Shown here piece by piece: positions 1 to 6,591 of a DNA stretch of 6,683 nucleotides (positions within the stretch are counted from its first letter, which is position 1; every line of letters starts with the position of its first letter). Made by a program: the position numbers and the translations under genes. Source of the DNA: Pseudomonadota bacterium (lineage in GTDB: Bacteria; Pseudomonadota; Alphaproteobacteria; Rhizobiales; Xanthobacteraceae); contig JAEZMT010000224.1 in assembly GCA_023442085.1 (NCBI GenBank), forward strand, positions 1-6,683, read 5' to 3'. The notes under the pieces were generated by a model. The model saw only the letters and a program-made list of their open reading frames with translations, ran no database searches and was not told the origin of the DNA.

Positions 1-1070
1 GCGTCATCAATTCCGAGCTGGTGAAGAAGAACGCCACCGAGAAGGACCCCTGGGGCCTCGAATACACCAAGCAGAACACCGCCGGCTCGGGCGCCTACCG
101 CGTCACCAAGTGGACGCCCGGCACCGAAGTGATCTTCGAGCGCTTCGATGACTGGAAGGGTGGCCCGCTGCCCAAGATCAAGCGGGTGATCTGGCGCATG
201 GTGCCCTCCGCCGGCAACCGCCGGGCGCTGCTGGAGCGCGGCGACGCGGACATCTCCTACGACCTGCCCAACAAGGACTTCGTGGAGCTGAAGCAGGCGG
301 GCAAGCTCAACATCACGTCGGTGCCGTATTCCAACGGCGTGCAGTACATTGGCATGAACGTGAAGAACCCGCCCTTCGACAATCCGAAGGTGCGCGAGGC
401 CATCGCCTACGCCATTCCCTACGAGAAGATCATGGAGGCCGTTCTCTACGGTCTCGGCCGCCCCATGTTCGGCGCGCCGGCGGATGCCGCCACGAAGGTG
501 ACCTGGCCGCAGCCGACCAAGTTCAAGACCGATCTCGCCAAGGCCAAGCAGCTGATGGCCGAGGCAGGCCTTGCCGGCGGCATCGACACCACGCTCTCCT
601 TCGACCTCGGGTTCGCCGGCGTCAACGAGCCCATCTGCGTGCTTCTGCAGGAAAACCTGGCGCAGATCGGTATCAAGACCACCATCAACAAGATCCCCGG
701 CGCCAACTGGCGCACGGAACTGAACAAGAAGGTTCTGCCGCTCTACACGAACGTGTTTTCGGGCTGGCTCGACTATCCGGAATACTTCTTCTTCTGGTGC
801 TATCACGGCTCGAATTCGGTCTTCAACACCATGAGCTACCAGTCTGCGGCCATGGACACCTTCATCGACGGCGCGCGCGCGGCGGCGGCGAGCGGAGACA
901 AGGCGGCCTACGATACGGACGTGAAGGGCATGGTGGATCTCGCCTTCGCCGACGTGCCGCGCATTCCGCTCTACCAGCCGTTCGTCAACGTCGCGATGCA
1001 GAAGAACATCACCGGCTACGAATACTGGTTCCACCGCCGCCTCGACTATCGCGCCTTCCAGAAGGGCTGA
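1..1070 (+). CDS. ABC transporter solute-binding protein, family 5 (OppA/DppA type), 3' part
   Basis: This is the C-terminal part of a periplasmic family 5 solute-binding protein, which captures a peptide or other small solute and hands it to the permeases encoded downstream. The reading frame enters from the left edge (first whole codon at position 3) and gives 355 residues ending in a TGA. Family members are usually about 500-550 residues, so roughly the first third, including the signal peptide, lies outside the window. Visible family features are the GSGAYRV segment (about residues 28-34), the typical NPPFDNPKVREAIAYAI stretch (about 122-138), the AKAKQLMAEAG helix (about 179-189) and the C-terminal ADVPRIPLYQP segment (about 316-326). 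The GTG at 21 is internal and is not the true start. Identity as a family 5 binding protein is secure. The ligand is unknown: this family also binds opines, nickel, glutathione and other non-peptides. Confidence 0.93.
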   Translation, partial: VINSELVKKNATEKDPWGLEYTKQNTAGSGAYRVTKWTPGTEVIFERFDDWKGGPLPKIKRVIWRMVPSAGNRRALLERGDADISYDLPNKDFVELKQAGKLNITSVPYSNGVQYIGMNVKNPPFDNPKVREAIAYAIPYEKIMEAVLYGLGRPMFGAPADAATKVTWPQPTKFKTDLAKAKQLMAEAGLAGGIDTTLSFDLGFAGVNEPICVLLQENLAQIGIKTTINKIPGANWRTELNKKVLPLYTNVFSGWLDYPEYFFFWCYHGSNSVFNTMSYQSAAMDTFIDGARAAAASGDKAAYDTDVKGMVDLAFADVPRIPLYQPFVNVAMQKNITGYEYWFHRRLDYRAFQKG

Positions 1071-1079
1071 GGCATCCCT

Positions 1080-1099
1080 CTTCCTCTTCAGGGAGGAAG
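1080..1099 (+). promoter_or_regulatory. Small hairpin just after the binding-protein stop codon
   Basis: A 7-base-pair inverted repeat pairs 1080-1086 (CTTCCTC) with 1093-1099 (GAGGAAG), leaving a 6-base loop. It begins 9 bases after the binding-protein stop codon. No T-tract follows, so it is not a standard intrinsic terminator. A competing pairing of 1075-1079 (TCCCT) with 1090-1094 (AGGGA) is also possible. It is the first of four potential stem-loops in this gap. A role in RNA stability is inference. Confidence 0.4.
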
Positions 1100-1103
1100 C
1101 GGC

Positions 1104-1177
1104 GTGAGGGGTGGCGCCGGGGGCGGAAGCCGGCGCTTTGGGTTCACCCGGGTGCCGGCATCGGTGCCGCCCCTCAC
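1104..1177 (+). promoter_or_regulatory. Long imperfect inverted repeat (large stem-loop) between binding protein and permease genes
   Basis: The left arm at 1104-1120 pairs with the right arm at 1161-1177. The outer 12 pairs (GTGAGGGGTGGC with GCCGCCCCTCAC) contain one G-U wobble, and five further pairs inside include two more wobbles. Inside the loop, GCCGGC at 1129-1134 can pair with GCCGGC at 1154-1159, and GGG at 1140-1142 with CCC at 1147-1149, so the whole 74 bases can fold as one extended hairpin. No T-run follows. The form resembles intergenic palindromic repeats of REP type. Placed 3' of a binding-protein gene, such elements can protect the upstream mRNA or lower downstream expression, as known for malE-malF in E. 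coli. That role here is inferred. Confidence 0.55.
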
Positions 1178-1183
1178 CCCACA

Positions 1184-1200
1184 TCCGGCGTCCCGCCGGA
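1184..1200 (+). promoter_or_regulatory. Perfect 7-bp hairpin
   Basis: TCCGGCG at 1184-1190 and CGCCGGA at 1194-1200 are perfect reverse complements separated by a 3-base loop (TCC). The following bases are GACGAGAAAC, with no T-tract, so termination is unlikely. It is the third of four stem-loops in the gap between the binding-protein and permease genes and probably belongs to the same structured RNA region. In GC-rich DNA a single stem this short can arise by chance. Its position in a cluster makes it more notable. Confidence 0.4.
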
Positions 1201-1210
1201 GACGAGAAAC

Positions 1211-1237
1211 GGCTGCGGTGCCCGATGCCCCGCAGCC
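1211..1237 (+). promoter_or_regulatory. Perfect 8-bp hairpin upstream of the permease ribosome binding site
   Basis: GGCTGCGG at 1211-1218 is the exact reverse complement of CCGCAGCC at 1230-1237, leaving an 11-base loop. The stem ends 10 bases before the AGAGGG ribosome binding site of the first permease gene. It could block RNA decay from the 5' side or affect ribosome loading, but this is inference. No T-tract follows it. Confidence 0.45.
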
Positions 1238-1247
1238 CGGTTCGCAC

Positions 1248-1253
1248 AGAGGG
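1248..1253 (+). promoter_or_regulatory. Ribosome binding site of the first permease gene
   Basis: AGAGGG lies 8 bases before the ATG at 1262. It fixes that ATG as the start, even though the frame stays open a long way upstream with no stop codon across the gap. The protein starting at 1262 has the normal DppB N-terminus with an immediate membrane segment. Confidence 0.6.
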
Positions 1254-1261
1254 ATATCGCC

Positions 1262-2275
1262 ATGCTGAAGCTCCTAGGCAGTCGTCTCGCCACAGCCGTG
1301 CCCAGCCTGATCGGCGTGGTGATCGTGACCTTCCTCCTCACCCGCGTGCTGCCCGGCGACACGGCGGCCTATTTCGCGGGACCGGCCGCGACGCCGCAGG
1401 CCATCGCCGAGATCCGCACCAAGCTCGGCCTCGACAAGTCGTTGCCGGCCCAATTCGCCGATTATGTATCGGCCCTCGCTCAGGGCAACCTCGGCTCTTC
1501 GCTCTCCACCGGCCAGCCGGTCGCCACCGAAATCGCGGCCCGCTTACCGGCCTCGGCCGAACTGACGCTGGCGGGGCTGGTGCTGGCGCTGGTGATTGCG
1601 GTGCCCTTCGGCATCATGGCGGCGGTGCGACAGGGATCGTGGATCGACCATGCCTGCCGCATCATCACCACGGCCGGCGTCTCGCTGCCGGTGTTCTTCA
1701 CCGGGCTGCTGCTGGTCTATGTCTTCTACTTCAAGCTGGGATGGGCGCCGGCGCCGCTGGGTCGGCTCGACGTGTTCTTCTCCGCGCCCGAGACGGTGAC
1801 GGGCTTCTATGTCATCGACAGCCTGATCGCCCGCGATTTCGAGACCTTCCGCGCCGCGCTGGCGCAACTGGCGGTGCCCGCGATCACGCTGGCCATCTTC
1901 GCCCTCGCGCCCATCGCCCGCATGACCCGCGCCTCCATGCTGGCGGTGCTCTCTTCCGAGTTCGTGCGCACCGCGAAGGCGGCGGGGCTCACCGACTACA
2001 CGGTCATCATCACCTACGCCTTCCGCAATGCCATGCTTCCCGTGGTGACGACGCTGGGCATGGTGTTCTCCTTCCTCCTCGGCGCCAACGTGCTGGTGGA
2101 GAAGGTGTTCGCCTGGCCGGGCATCGGCTCCTACGCGGTGGAGGCGCTGATTACCTCGGATTATGCGCCGGTGCAGGGCTTCGTGCTCGCCATGGCGATC
2201 CTCTACGTGATCCTCAACCTCCTGATCGATCTCGCCTACGGCATCATCGATCCCCGCGCGCGGAGCGAAGCATGA
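1262..2275 (+). CDS. ABC transporter permease, DppB/OppB type
   Basis: This is the first inner-membrane subunit of a family 5 (peptide/nickel/opine) ABC importer. It pairs with the DppC-type permease encoded next to form the transport channel. The 337-residue length is normal for DppB proteins. An N-terminal membrane helix (about 9-29) is followed by the family's periplasmic segment with LPGD (30-33) and GNLGSSLSTGQPV (75-87). Further hydrophobic segments lie near 101-123, 134-156, 203-223, 260-280 and 303-325. The cytoplasmic coupling (EAA) loop is visible at about 233-260, with the core TAKAAGLTDYTVIITYAFRN, which docks to the ATPase. The start is the ATG at 1262, supported by AGAGGG 8 bases upstream. 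The stop overlaps the next start (ATGA), so the two permeases are probably translationally coupled. Substrate specificity cannot be read from this subunit. Confidence 0.95.
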   Translation: MLKLLGSRLATAVPSLIGVVIVTFLLTRVLPGDTAAYFAGPAATPQAIAEIRTKLGLDKSLPAQFADYVSALAQGNLGSSLSTGQPVATEIAARLPASAELTLAGLVLALVIAVPFGIMAAVRQGSWIDHACRIITTAGVSLPVFFTGLLLVYVFYFKLGWAPAPLGRLDVFFSAPETVTGFYVIDSLIARDFETFRAALAQLAVPAITLAIFALAPIARMTRASMLAVLSSEFVRTAKAAGLTDYTVIITYAFRNAMLPVVTTLGMVFSFLLGANVLVEKVFAWPGIGSYAVEALITSDYAPVQGFVLAMAILYVILNLLIDLAYGIIDPRARSEA

Positions 2276-3159
2276 CCCTCGCCACGGCCGACACCCAGAA
2301 GGCTTCAGGCGGCCTTGCCGCCACGCTCGCCCACGCCCGCTATGTGATCTCGGACAACCCCGTCACCGGCATCGCCTTCGGCATGTTCCTCGTGCTGGTG
2401 GTGTGCGCCACGATCGGGCCGTTCATCGTACCCTATGATCCGCTGGCCTCGGACACGGCGGCGGCGCTGCAGCCGCCCTCGGCCGCCCACTGGTTCGGCA
2501 CCGACAACCTCGGCCGCGACATCTTCTCCCGCGTGGTGGTGGCGAGCCGGCTGGACATGGCCATCGCCATCTTCTCGGTGGCGCTTGTGTTCGCCGTGGG
2601 CGGCGTCGCCGGCATCGCCTCCGGCTTCTTTGGCGGCTGGACGGACCGGATCATCGGGCGCATCTCCGACACCATCATGGCCTTCCCGCTCTTCGTGCTC
2701 GCCATGGGCATCGTCGCGGCCCTGGGCAACACGGTGACGAACATCGTGATTGCCACCGCCATCATCAACTTCCCGCTCTATGTGCGCGTGGCGAAGTCGG
2801 AAGCCGCCATCCGCCGCAATGCCGGCTACGTGCAGGCGGCGCGGCTGACCGGCAATTCGGAATGGCGCATTTTGCTCACGACCATCCTGCCCAACATCAT
2901 GCCCATCATGATGGTGCAGATGTCGCTCACCATGGGCTACGCGATCTTGAACGCCGCCGGCCTCTCCTTCATCGGTCTCGGAGTGCGTCCGCCGACGCCC
3001 GAGTGGGGCATCATGGTGGCCGAGGGCTCGGCCTACATCGTCTCCGGCGAATGGTGGATCGCGCTGTTTCCCGGCCTCGCGCTCATGTTCGCGGTCTTCT
3101 GCTTCAACCTCCTGGGCGACGGTCTGCGCGACATCGTCGATCCCCAGCGCCGCACCTGA
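2272..3159 (+). CDS. ABC transporter permease, DppC/OppC type
   Basis: This is the second inner-membrane subunit of the same importer. It has 295 residues, usual for DppC. The N-terminal cytoplasmic stretch and first membrane helix (about 31-53) are followed by the family motif HWFGTDNLGRDIFSR (73-87). Membrane segments follow near 96-120, 134-153, 155-170, 206-225 and 263-282. The EAA coupling loop runs at about 186-212 (YVQAARLTGNSEWRILLTTILPN). The conserved AGLSFIGLGVRPPTPEWG segment is at 229-246 and the typical C-terminus GDGLRDIVDPQ at 282-291. The ATG at 2272 overlaps the previous stop codon by four bases, and GGAG at 2262-2265 could serve as its ribosome binding site. The ATPase gene follows after 10 bases. 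Confidence 0.95.
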   Translation: MTLATADTQKASGGLAATLAHARYVISDNPVTGIAFGMFLVLVVCATIGPFIVPYDPLASDTAAALQPPSAAHWFGTDNLGRDIFSRVVVASRLDMAIAIFSVALVFAVGGVAGIASGFFGGWTDRIIGRISDTIMAFPLFVLAMGIVAALGNTVTNIVIATAIINFPLYVRVAKSEAAIRRNAGYVQAARLTGNSEWRILLTTILPNIMPIMMVQMSLTMGYAILNAAGLSFIGLGVRPPTPEWGIMVAEGSAYIVSGEWWIALFPGLALMFAVFCFNLLGDGLRDIVDPQRRT

Positions 3160-3164
3160 GGAGG
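3159..3164 (+). promoter_or_regulatory. Strong ribosome binding site of the ATPase gene, overlapping the permease stop
   Basis: AGGAGG starts on the last base of the preceding TGA (3157-3159) and lies 5 bases before the ATG at 3170. This is the strongest ribosome binding site in the window. It selects 3170 over the out-of-frame ATG at 3174. Confidence 0.7.
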
Positions 3165-3169
3165 CCGCC

Positions 3170-4921
3170 ATGCATGGAGTTGTGGACGTGAAGGAACACG
3201 CCGCCAAGTCCTCCGAGACCCCGAGCGGCCCGCTGCTTCAGGTGCGCGACCTCACCGTCGAGTTCGCCACCCGCCGCGGCATCGTCACGGCGGTGAGCAA
3301 GGTGGACCTCACCCTCGGCAAGGGCGAGACGCTGGGCATCGTGGGCGAGTCCGGCTCGGGCAAGTCGGTCACCTCCTACACAGTGATGCGCATCCTCGAC
3401 CGGGCCGGCCGCATCGCGGAGGGCTCCATCACCTTCTCCGGCATCGATGTGGCCCATGCGCCCGAGAGCGAGATGCGCGACCTGCGCGGCCGCGAAATGT
3501 CGATGATCTTCCAGAACCCGCGTGCGGCGCTGAACCCCATCCGCACGGTGGGCGCGCAGATCGGCGACGTGCTGCTCCAGCATGTCCAGGCCGACCCGCG
3601 CAACGTGAAGGAAAAGGTCATCGACATCCTCAAGCAGGTGCGTATCGCGCGGCCGGAGGACCGCTACCACGCCTATCCGTTCGAGTTGTCCGGCGGCATG
3701 TGCCAGCGCATCGTCATCGCGCTCGCGCTCGCCTGCCGGCCGCAGCTGATGATCGCGGACGAGCCCACCACCGGCCTCGACGTGACGACCCAGAAGGCGG
3801 TGATGGACCTTGTGACGGAGCTGACGCGCGAGCGCGGCATGTCCACCATCCTCATCACCCACGACCTCGGCCTCGCCGCCGCCTATTGCGACACGGTGAT
3901 GGTAATGGAGAAGGGCAAGGTGGTGGAGACCGCGCCCGCCGAGCGCATCTTCCGCGATCCCCAGCATCCCTACACCAAGAAGCTCATGCGCGCGACGCCG
4001 CGCCCGGGCATCACGCTGAAGGATCTTCTGCCGGAAGGCGAGGCCGCAGCCGCTTCGGCCGCGACGCCCGCGCCTGCGACCGGGACGGGGGAAACGCTTC
4101 TCACCGTTGCAAACCTCGTCCGCGAATATCCCCGCCAGGGCGCGCCCTCTGCCTTCCTTGCCAAGCTCAAGGGCAAGACCCTGACGCGGGAGGAGACCAT
4201 CTTCCGCGCCGTGGACGGGATTTCCTTCGAGGTGAAGCGCGGCGAGAGCGTCGGCCTCGTGGGCGAGAGCGGCTGTGGCAAGTCCACCACCTCCACCATG
4301 GTGATGCGCCTGATCGATCCGACGGCGGGCAAGATTACCTTCGCGGGCGAGGATATCGGTGCGATCCCCGCCAAGGACTTCGCCCACCATCCCATGCGCA
4401 AGCGCATCCAGATGGTGTTCCAGGACCCGACCGAGAGCCTCAATCCGCGCTACACCGCCTCCCGCGCCATCGCCGATCCCTTGCTGCGCATGGGTGGCTA
4501 TTCGAGCGGGGCAAAGCTCGATGCCCGCGTGGCGGAACTCGCCGAGATGGTGGGCCTGCCGCAGAACCTGCTGGAGCGCTTCCCGCATCAGCTCTCCGGT
4601 GGCCAGAAGGCCCGCATCGGCATCGCCCGCGCCATCGCGCTCGACCCCGATCTCGTCATCCTCGACGAGCCGACGGCGGCCCTGGACGTGTCGGTGCAGG
4701 CCGTGGTCCTGAACCTGCTGGAAGAGCTGAAGCAGCGGCTCGGCATGAGCTATCTGTTCGTCTCCCACGACCTCCACGTGGTCGGCCTTCTGTGCGACCG
4801 GGTGATCGTGATGCGGCAGGGCCGGATCGTGGAGGAGGGGACATCGCAGCAGGTGCTGGAGGCACCCAAGGACGCCTATACCCGCGAACTCATCGCCGCC
4901 ATTCCCCATCCCCCGGTCTGA
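3170..4921 (+). CDS. Fused double ATPase of a family 5 ABC importer (DppD-DppF type)
   Basis: This cytoplasmic ATP-hydrolysing subunit drives the importer. Two complete nucleotide-binding domains sit in one 583-residue chain. Domain 1 (about 22-280) has Walker A GESGSGKS (59-66), Q-loop Gln115, signature LSGGM (173-177), Walker B LMIADE (193-198), switch His231 and the oligopeptide-type C-terminal motif HPYTKKLM (266-273). An Ala/Pro-rich linker follows (about 287-306). Domain 2 (about 308-583) has Walker A GESGCGKS (365-372), Q-loop Gln418, signature LSGGQ (475-479), Walker B LVILDE (495-500) and switch His533. All motifs are intact in both halves, so both ATP sites should work. Fused DppD-DppF proteins are common in alphaproteobacteria and resemble GsiA and YejF of E. 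coli. The chain supplies both ATPases for the two permeases, and no separate ATPase gene is needed. The amidase cassette begins 8 bases after its stop. Confidence 0.95.
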   Translation: MHGVVDVKEHAAKSSETPSGPLLQVRDLTVEFATRRGIVTAVSKVDLTLGKGETLGIVGESGSGKSVTSYTVMRILDRAGRIAEGSITFSGIDVAHAPESEMRDLRGREMSMIFQNPRAALNPIRTVGAQIGDVLLQHVQADPRNVKEKVIDILKQVRIARPEDRYHAYPFELSGGMCQRIVIALALACRPQLMIADEPTTGLDVTTQKAVMDLVTELTRERGMSTILITHDLGLAAAYCDTVMVMEKGKVVETAPAERIFRDPQHPYTKKLMRATPRPGITLKDLLPEGEAAAASAATPAPATGTGETLLTVANLVREYPRQGAPSAFLAKLKGKTLTREETIFRAVDGISFEVKRGESVGLVGESGCGKSTTSTMVMRLIDPTAGKITFAGEDIGAIPAKDFAHHPMRKRIQMVFQDPTESLNPRYTASRAIADPLLRMGGYSSGAKLDARVAELAEMVGLPQNLLERFPHQLSGGQKARIGIARAIALDPDLVILDEPTAALDVSVQAVVLNLLEELKQRLGMSYLFVSHDLHVVGLLCDRVIVMRQGRIVEEGTSQQVLEAPKDAYTRELIAAIPHPPV

Positions 4922-4929
4922 GGCACGCC

Positions 4930-5139
4930 ATGGCCACCGAAACCACCCTGCCCAAGGTCGAGGACGCCGCCCTGGCGCAGCTTCTCGACGGCGCGCTGTC
5001 GGCCCACGGCATCGTCGCGCGCCCGGAATGGCGCACGGAGGCGCTCGCCTATCTGCGCAGCATCGCCGATGCGGCGACCCTCGTCCGCAGTCTGGACCTC
5101 GGCGACGCCGAGGAGCCGGCCCCCGTCTATCGTCCGTGA
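4930..5139 (+). CDS. atzG: Small AtzG-like (DUF4089) protein, partner of the AtzE-family amidase
   Basis: This 69-residue protein starts at the ATG at 4930. A GAGG that overlaps the preceding stop lies 6 bases upstream. The sequence is a helical stretch (about 10-55) followed by an acidic, proline-rich tail ending EEPAPVYRP, the pattern of AtzG-like/DUF4089 proteins, also called HpxX in oxalurate loci. In Pseudomonas sp. ADP, AtzG is a GatC-like small subunit that binds AtzE and is needed for stable amidase. That is established knowledge; binding here is inferred from homology and adjacency. The amidase ATG lies 7 bases after the stop of this gene, fitting co-translation of two partners. The symbol marks family membership, and hpxX would be equally fair. 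Recognition rests on pattern, size and position rather than on a search. Confidence 0.82.
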   Translation: MATETTLPKVEDAALAQLLDGALSAHGIVARPEWRTEALAYLRSIADAATLVRSLDLGDAEEPAPVYRP

Positions 5140-5146
5140 GGTGGTG

Positions 5147-6580
5147 ATGAACGCGCCTGTCCCCGTTCCCGACCCCACTCGCCTCGCCGGCGCGACCGCC
5201 GCCGAGATTGCCGCAGCCGTCGCTTCCGGCACTGTCACGGCGCGTGCCGTCATCGAGGCGACGCTGGCGCGCATCGCTGCCCTCGATCCGGCCATCAACG
5301 CCTTCACCGACGTGACTGCCGAGCGCGCCCGGGCCCATGCGGACCGGATAGACGCCGCCCGCGCGGCGGGCGCGTCGCTTGGCCCGCTCGCCGGTGTGCC
5401 TTTCGCGGTGAAGAACCTGTTCGACATCGAGGGGCTGCCGACCCGCGCCGGCTCGAAGATCAACCGGGAGCGCCGACCGTCCGGGCAGGACGCCTTTCTG
5501 GTGGAGCGGTTGGAGGCGGCCGGTGCCATCCTCGTCGGCGGGCTCAACATGGGCGAATACGCCTATGACTTCACCGGCGAGAACGTCCACGATGGCGCCT
5601 CGCGCAATCAGCACGATTTGAACCGCATGTCCGGCGGCTCGTCCGGCGGCACCGGGGCGGCGGTGGCGGCGGCCATGGTGCCCATCGCCCTTGGCTCCGA
5701 CACCAACGGCTCCATCCGCGTGCCTTCGTCGCTGTGCGGCACGTTCGGGCTGAAGCCCACCTACGGCCGACTGGGGCGGGGCGGCAGCTTTCCCTTCGTG
5801 ACGGCCCTGGACCATCTCGGTCCGCTCGCCCGCTCAGTTGCGGACCTTGCTCTCTCCTATGATGCCATGCAGGGCGAGGATGGGCGCGATCCGGGCCAGA
5901 CGCCGCGTCCAGTCGAGCCCGTTGCCCGGCTGATAGGTGAAGGAATTGTCGGGCTCCGCATCGCCATCGCCGGCGGCTGGTTCCGCGCCAAGGCGCATCC
6001 GGAAGCGTTCGCCGCCGTGGATGCGGTGGCCGCCGCACTCGGCGCGCGCGACACGGTGGACATTCCCGACGCCGCCCGCGCCCGCGCCTCTGCCTACATC
6101 ATCACGGCAGCCGAAGGGGCGAGCCTGCACGCGCGGCGTCTCGCCGTGCGGCCGGTGGATTTCGATCCCGCCGTGCGTGACCGGCTGCTCGCCGGCCTCG
6201 CCATTCCCGCCTCGTGGGTCGACGCCGCGCAGCGCTTCCGCCGGCACTTCCGGGACGAGATGCTGAAGCTGTTCGAGGCCCACGACGTGCTCCTCGCGCC
6301 CGCGACGCCCTGCCGAGCGCCGGAGCTGGGGCAGAAAACCTTCGTGCTCGATGGCGAGGAAATGCTGGTGCGGCCGAATCTCGGCCTGTTCACCCAGCCC
6401 ATTTCGTTTATCGGTCTGCCCGTCGTCGCTGTGCCGGTTCGGGTGGCGGTGGGCGAGGCGCCGGACCTGCCCATCGCCGTTCAGGTCATCGCCCCGCCGT
6501 GGCGCGAGGATATGGCCCTGCGCGTGGCGGCGGAGCTGGAGCGGCTCGGCGTCGCGGCAGCCCCCGCCGCAACCCTGTGA
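5147..6580 (+). CDS. atzE: AtzE-family amidohydrolase (amidase signature enzyme)
   Basis: This is a cytoplasmic amidase-signature hydrolase of 477 residues. The Ser-cisSer-Lys triad is visible: Lys89 in PFAVKNLFD, Ser165 in the GGSSGG loop (163-168) and nucleophile Ser189 in GSDTNGSIRVPSS (183-195). The Ser165-Ser189 spacing of 24 matches malonamidase and FAAH. Characterised relatives are AtzE, which removes ammonia from 1-carboxybiuret in cyanuric acid breakdown, and HpxY of the oxalurate locus in Klebsiella. Length and the adjacent AtzG-like gene fit this family better than GatA, since no gatB is visible nearby. There is no C-terminal allophanate-hydrolase domain. The start chosen is ATG 5147, with GAGG at 5138-5141 five bases upstream. 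In-frame GTG codons at 5141 and 5144 are less likely because they overlap that site. The exact substrate is not determined; the symbol denotes the family. Confidence 0.9.
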   Translation: MNAPVPVPDPTRLAGATAAEIAAAVASGTVTARAVIEATLARIAALDPAINAFTDVTAERARAHADRIDAARAAGASLGPLAGVPFAVKNLFDIEGLPTRAGSKINRERRPSGQDAFLVERLEAAGAILVGGLNMGEYAYDFTGENVHDGASRNQHDLNRMSGGSSGGTGAAVAAAMVPIALGSDTNGSIRVPSSLCGTFGLKPTYGRLGRGGSFPFVTALDHLGPLARSVADLALSYDAMQGEDGRDPGQTPRPVEPVARLIGEGIVGLRIAIAGGWFRAKAHPEAFAAVDAVAAALGARDTVDIPDAARARASAYIITAAEGASLHARRLAVRPVDFDPAVRDRLLAGLAIPASWVDAAQRFRRHFRDEMLKLFEAHDVLLAPATPCRAPELGQKTFVLDGEEMLVRPNLGLFTQPISFIGLPVVAVPVRVAVGEAPDLPIAVQVIAPPWREDMALRVAAELERLGVAAAPAATL

Positions 6581-6585
6581 AGGAG
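6581..6585 (+). promoter_or_regulatory. Ribosome binding site that decides the TTG start of the last gene
   Basis: AGGAG directly follows the amidase stop codon and lies 6 bases before the TTG at 6592. No ATG exists near the expected N-terminus. The alternative in-frame GTG at 6577, overlapping the amidase stop as GTGA, has no clear ribosome binding site before it. Confidence 0.55.
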
Positions 6586-6591
6586 AACCCG

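Noticed and set aside
1080..1237. Intrinsic terminator after the binding-protein gene
   Set aside because: Several stems are present but none is followed by a run of T, so a classical terminator cannot be claimed. Rho-dependent or partial termination remains possible but is not visible.
797..1261. Upstream extension of the first permease frame through the gap into the binding-protein gene
   Set aside because: The frame has no stop but encodes low-complexity sequence. The ATG at 1262, with its ribosome binding site, gives the standard DppB start.
1111..2271. Upstream extension of the second permease frame by 387 codons
   Set aside because: This part overlaps the first permease gene in another frame and translates to Arg/His/Gly-rich sequence. 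The ATG at 2272 gives a normal DppC length and N-terminus.
2305..3207. A 300-codon open frame on the - strand opposite the second permease
   Set aside because: The composition is His/Asp/Gly/Arg-rich with no domain, and it mirrors a well-supported permease gene. It is a codon-bias shadow.
3104..5815. A 903-codon open frame on the - strand lying across the ATPase, AtzG-like and most of the amidase gene
   Set aside because: It is antisense to three genes with clear family motifs. Its translation is low-complexity, rich in Arg, His, Gly and Ala, with no recognisable domain. Such long empty frames are expected opposite GC-rich codons.
4930..6580. GatC-GatA of the tRNA-dependent amidotransferase
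   Set aside because: The amidase has the GSDTNGS variant and the small protein has the AtzG-like EEPAPVYRP tail. The following gene is HpxZ-like rather than gatB, and the context is a transporter operon.
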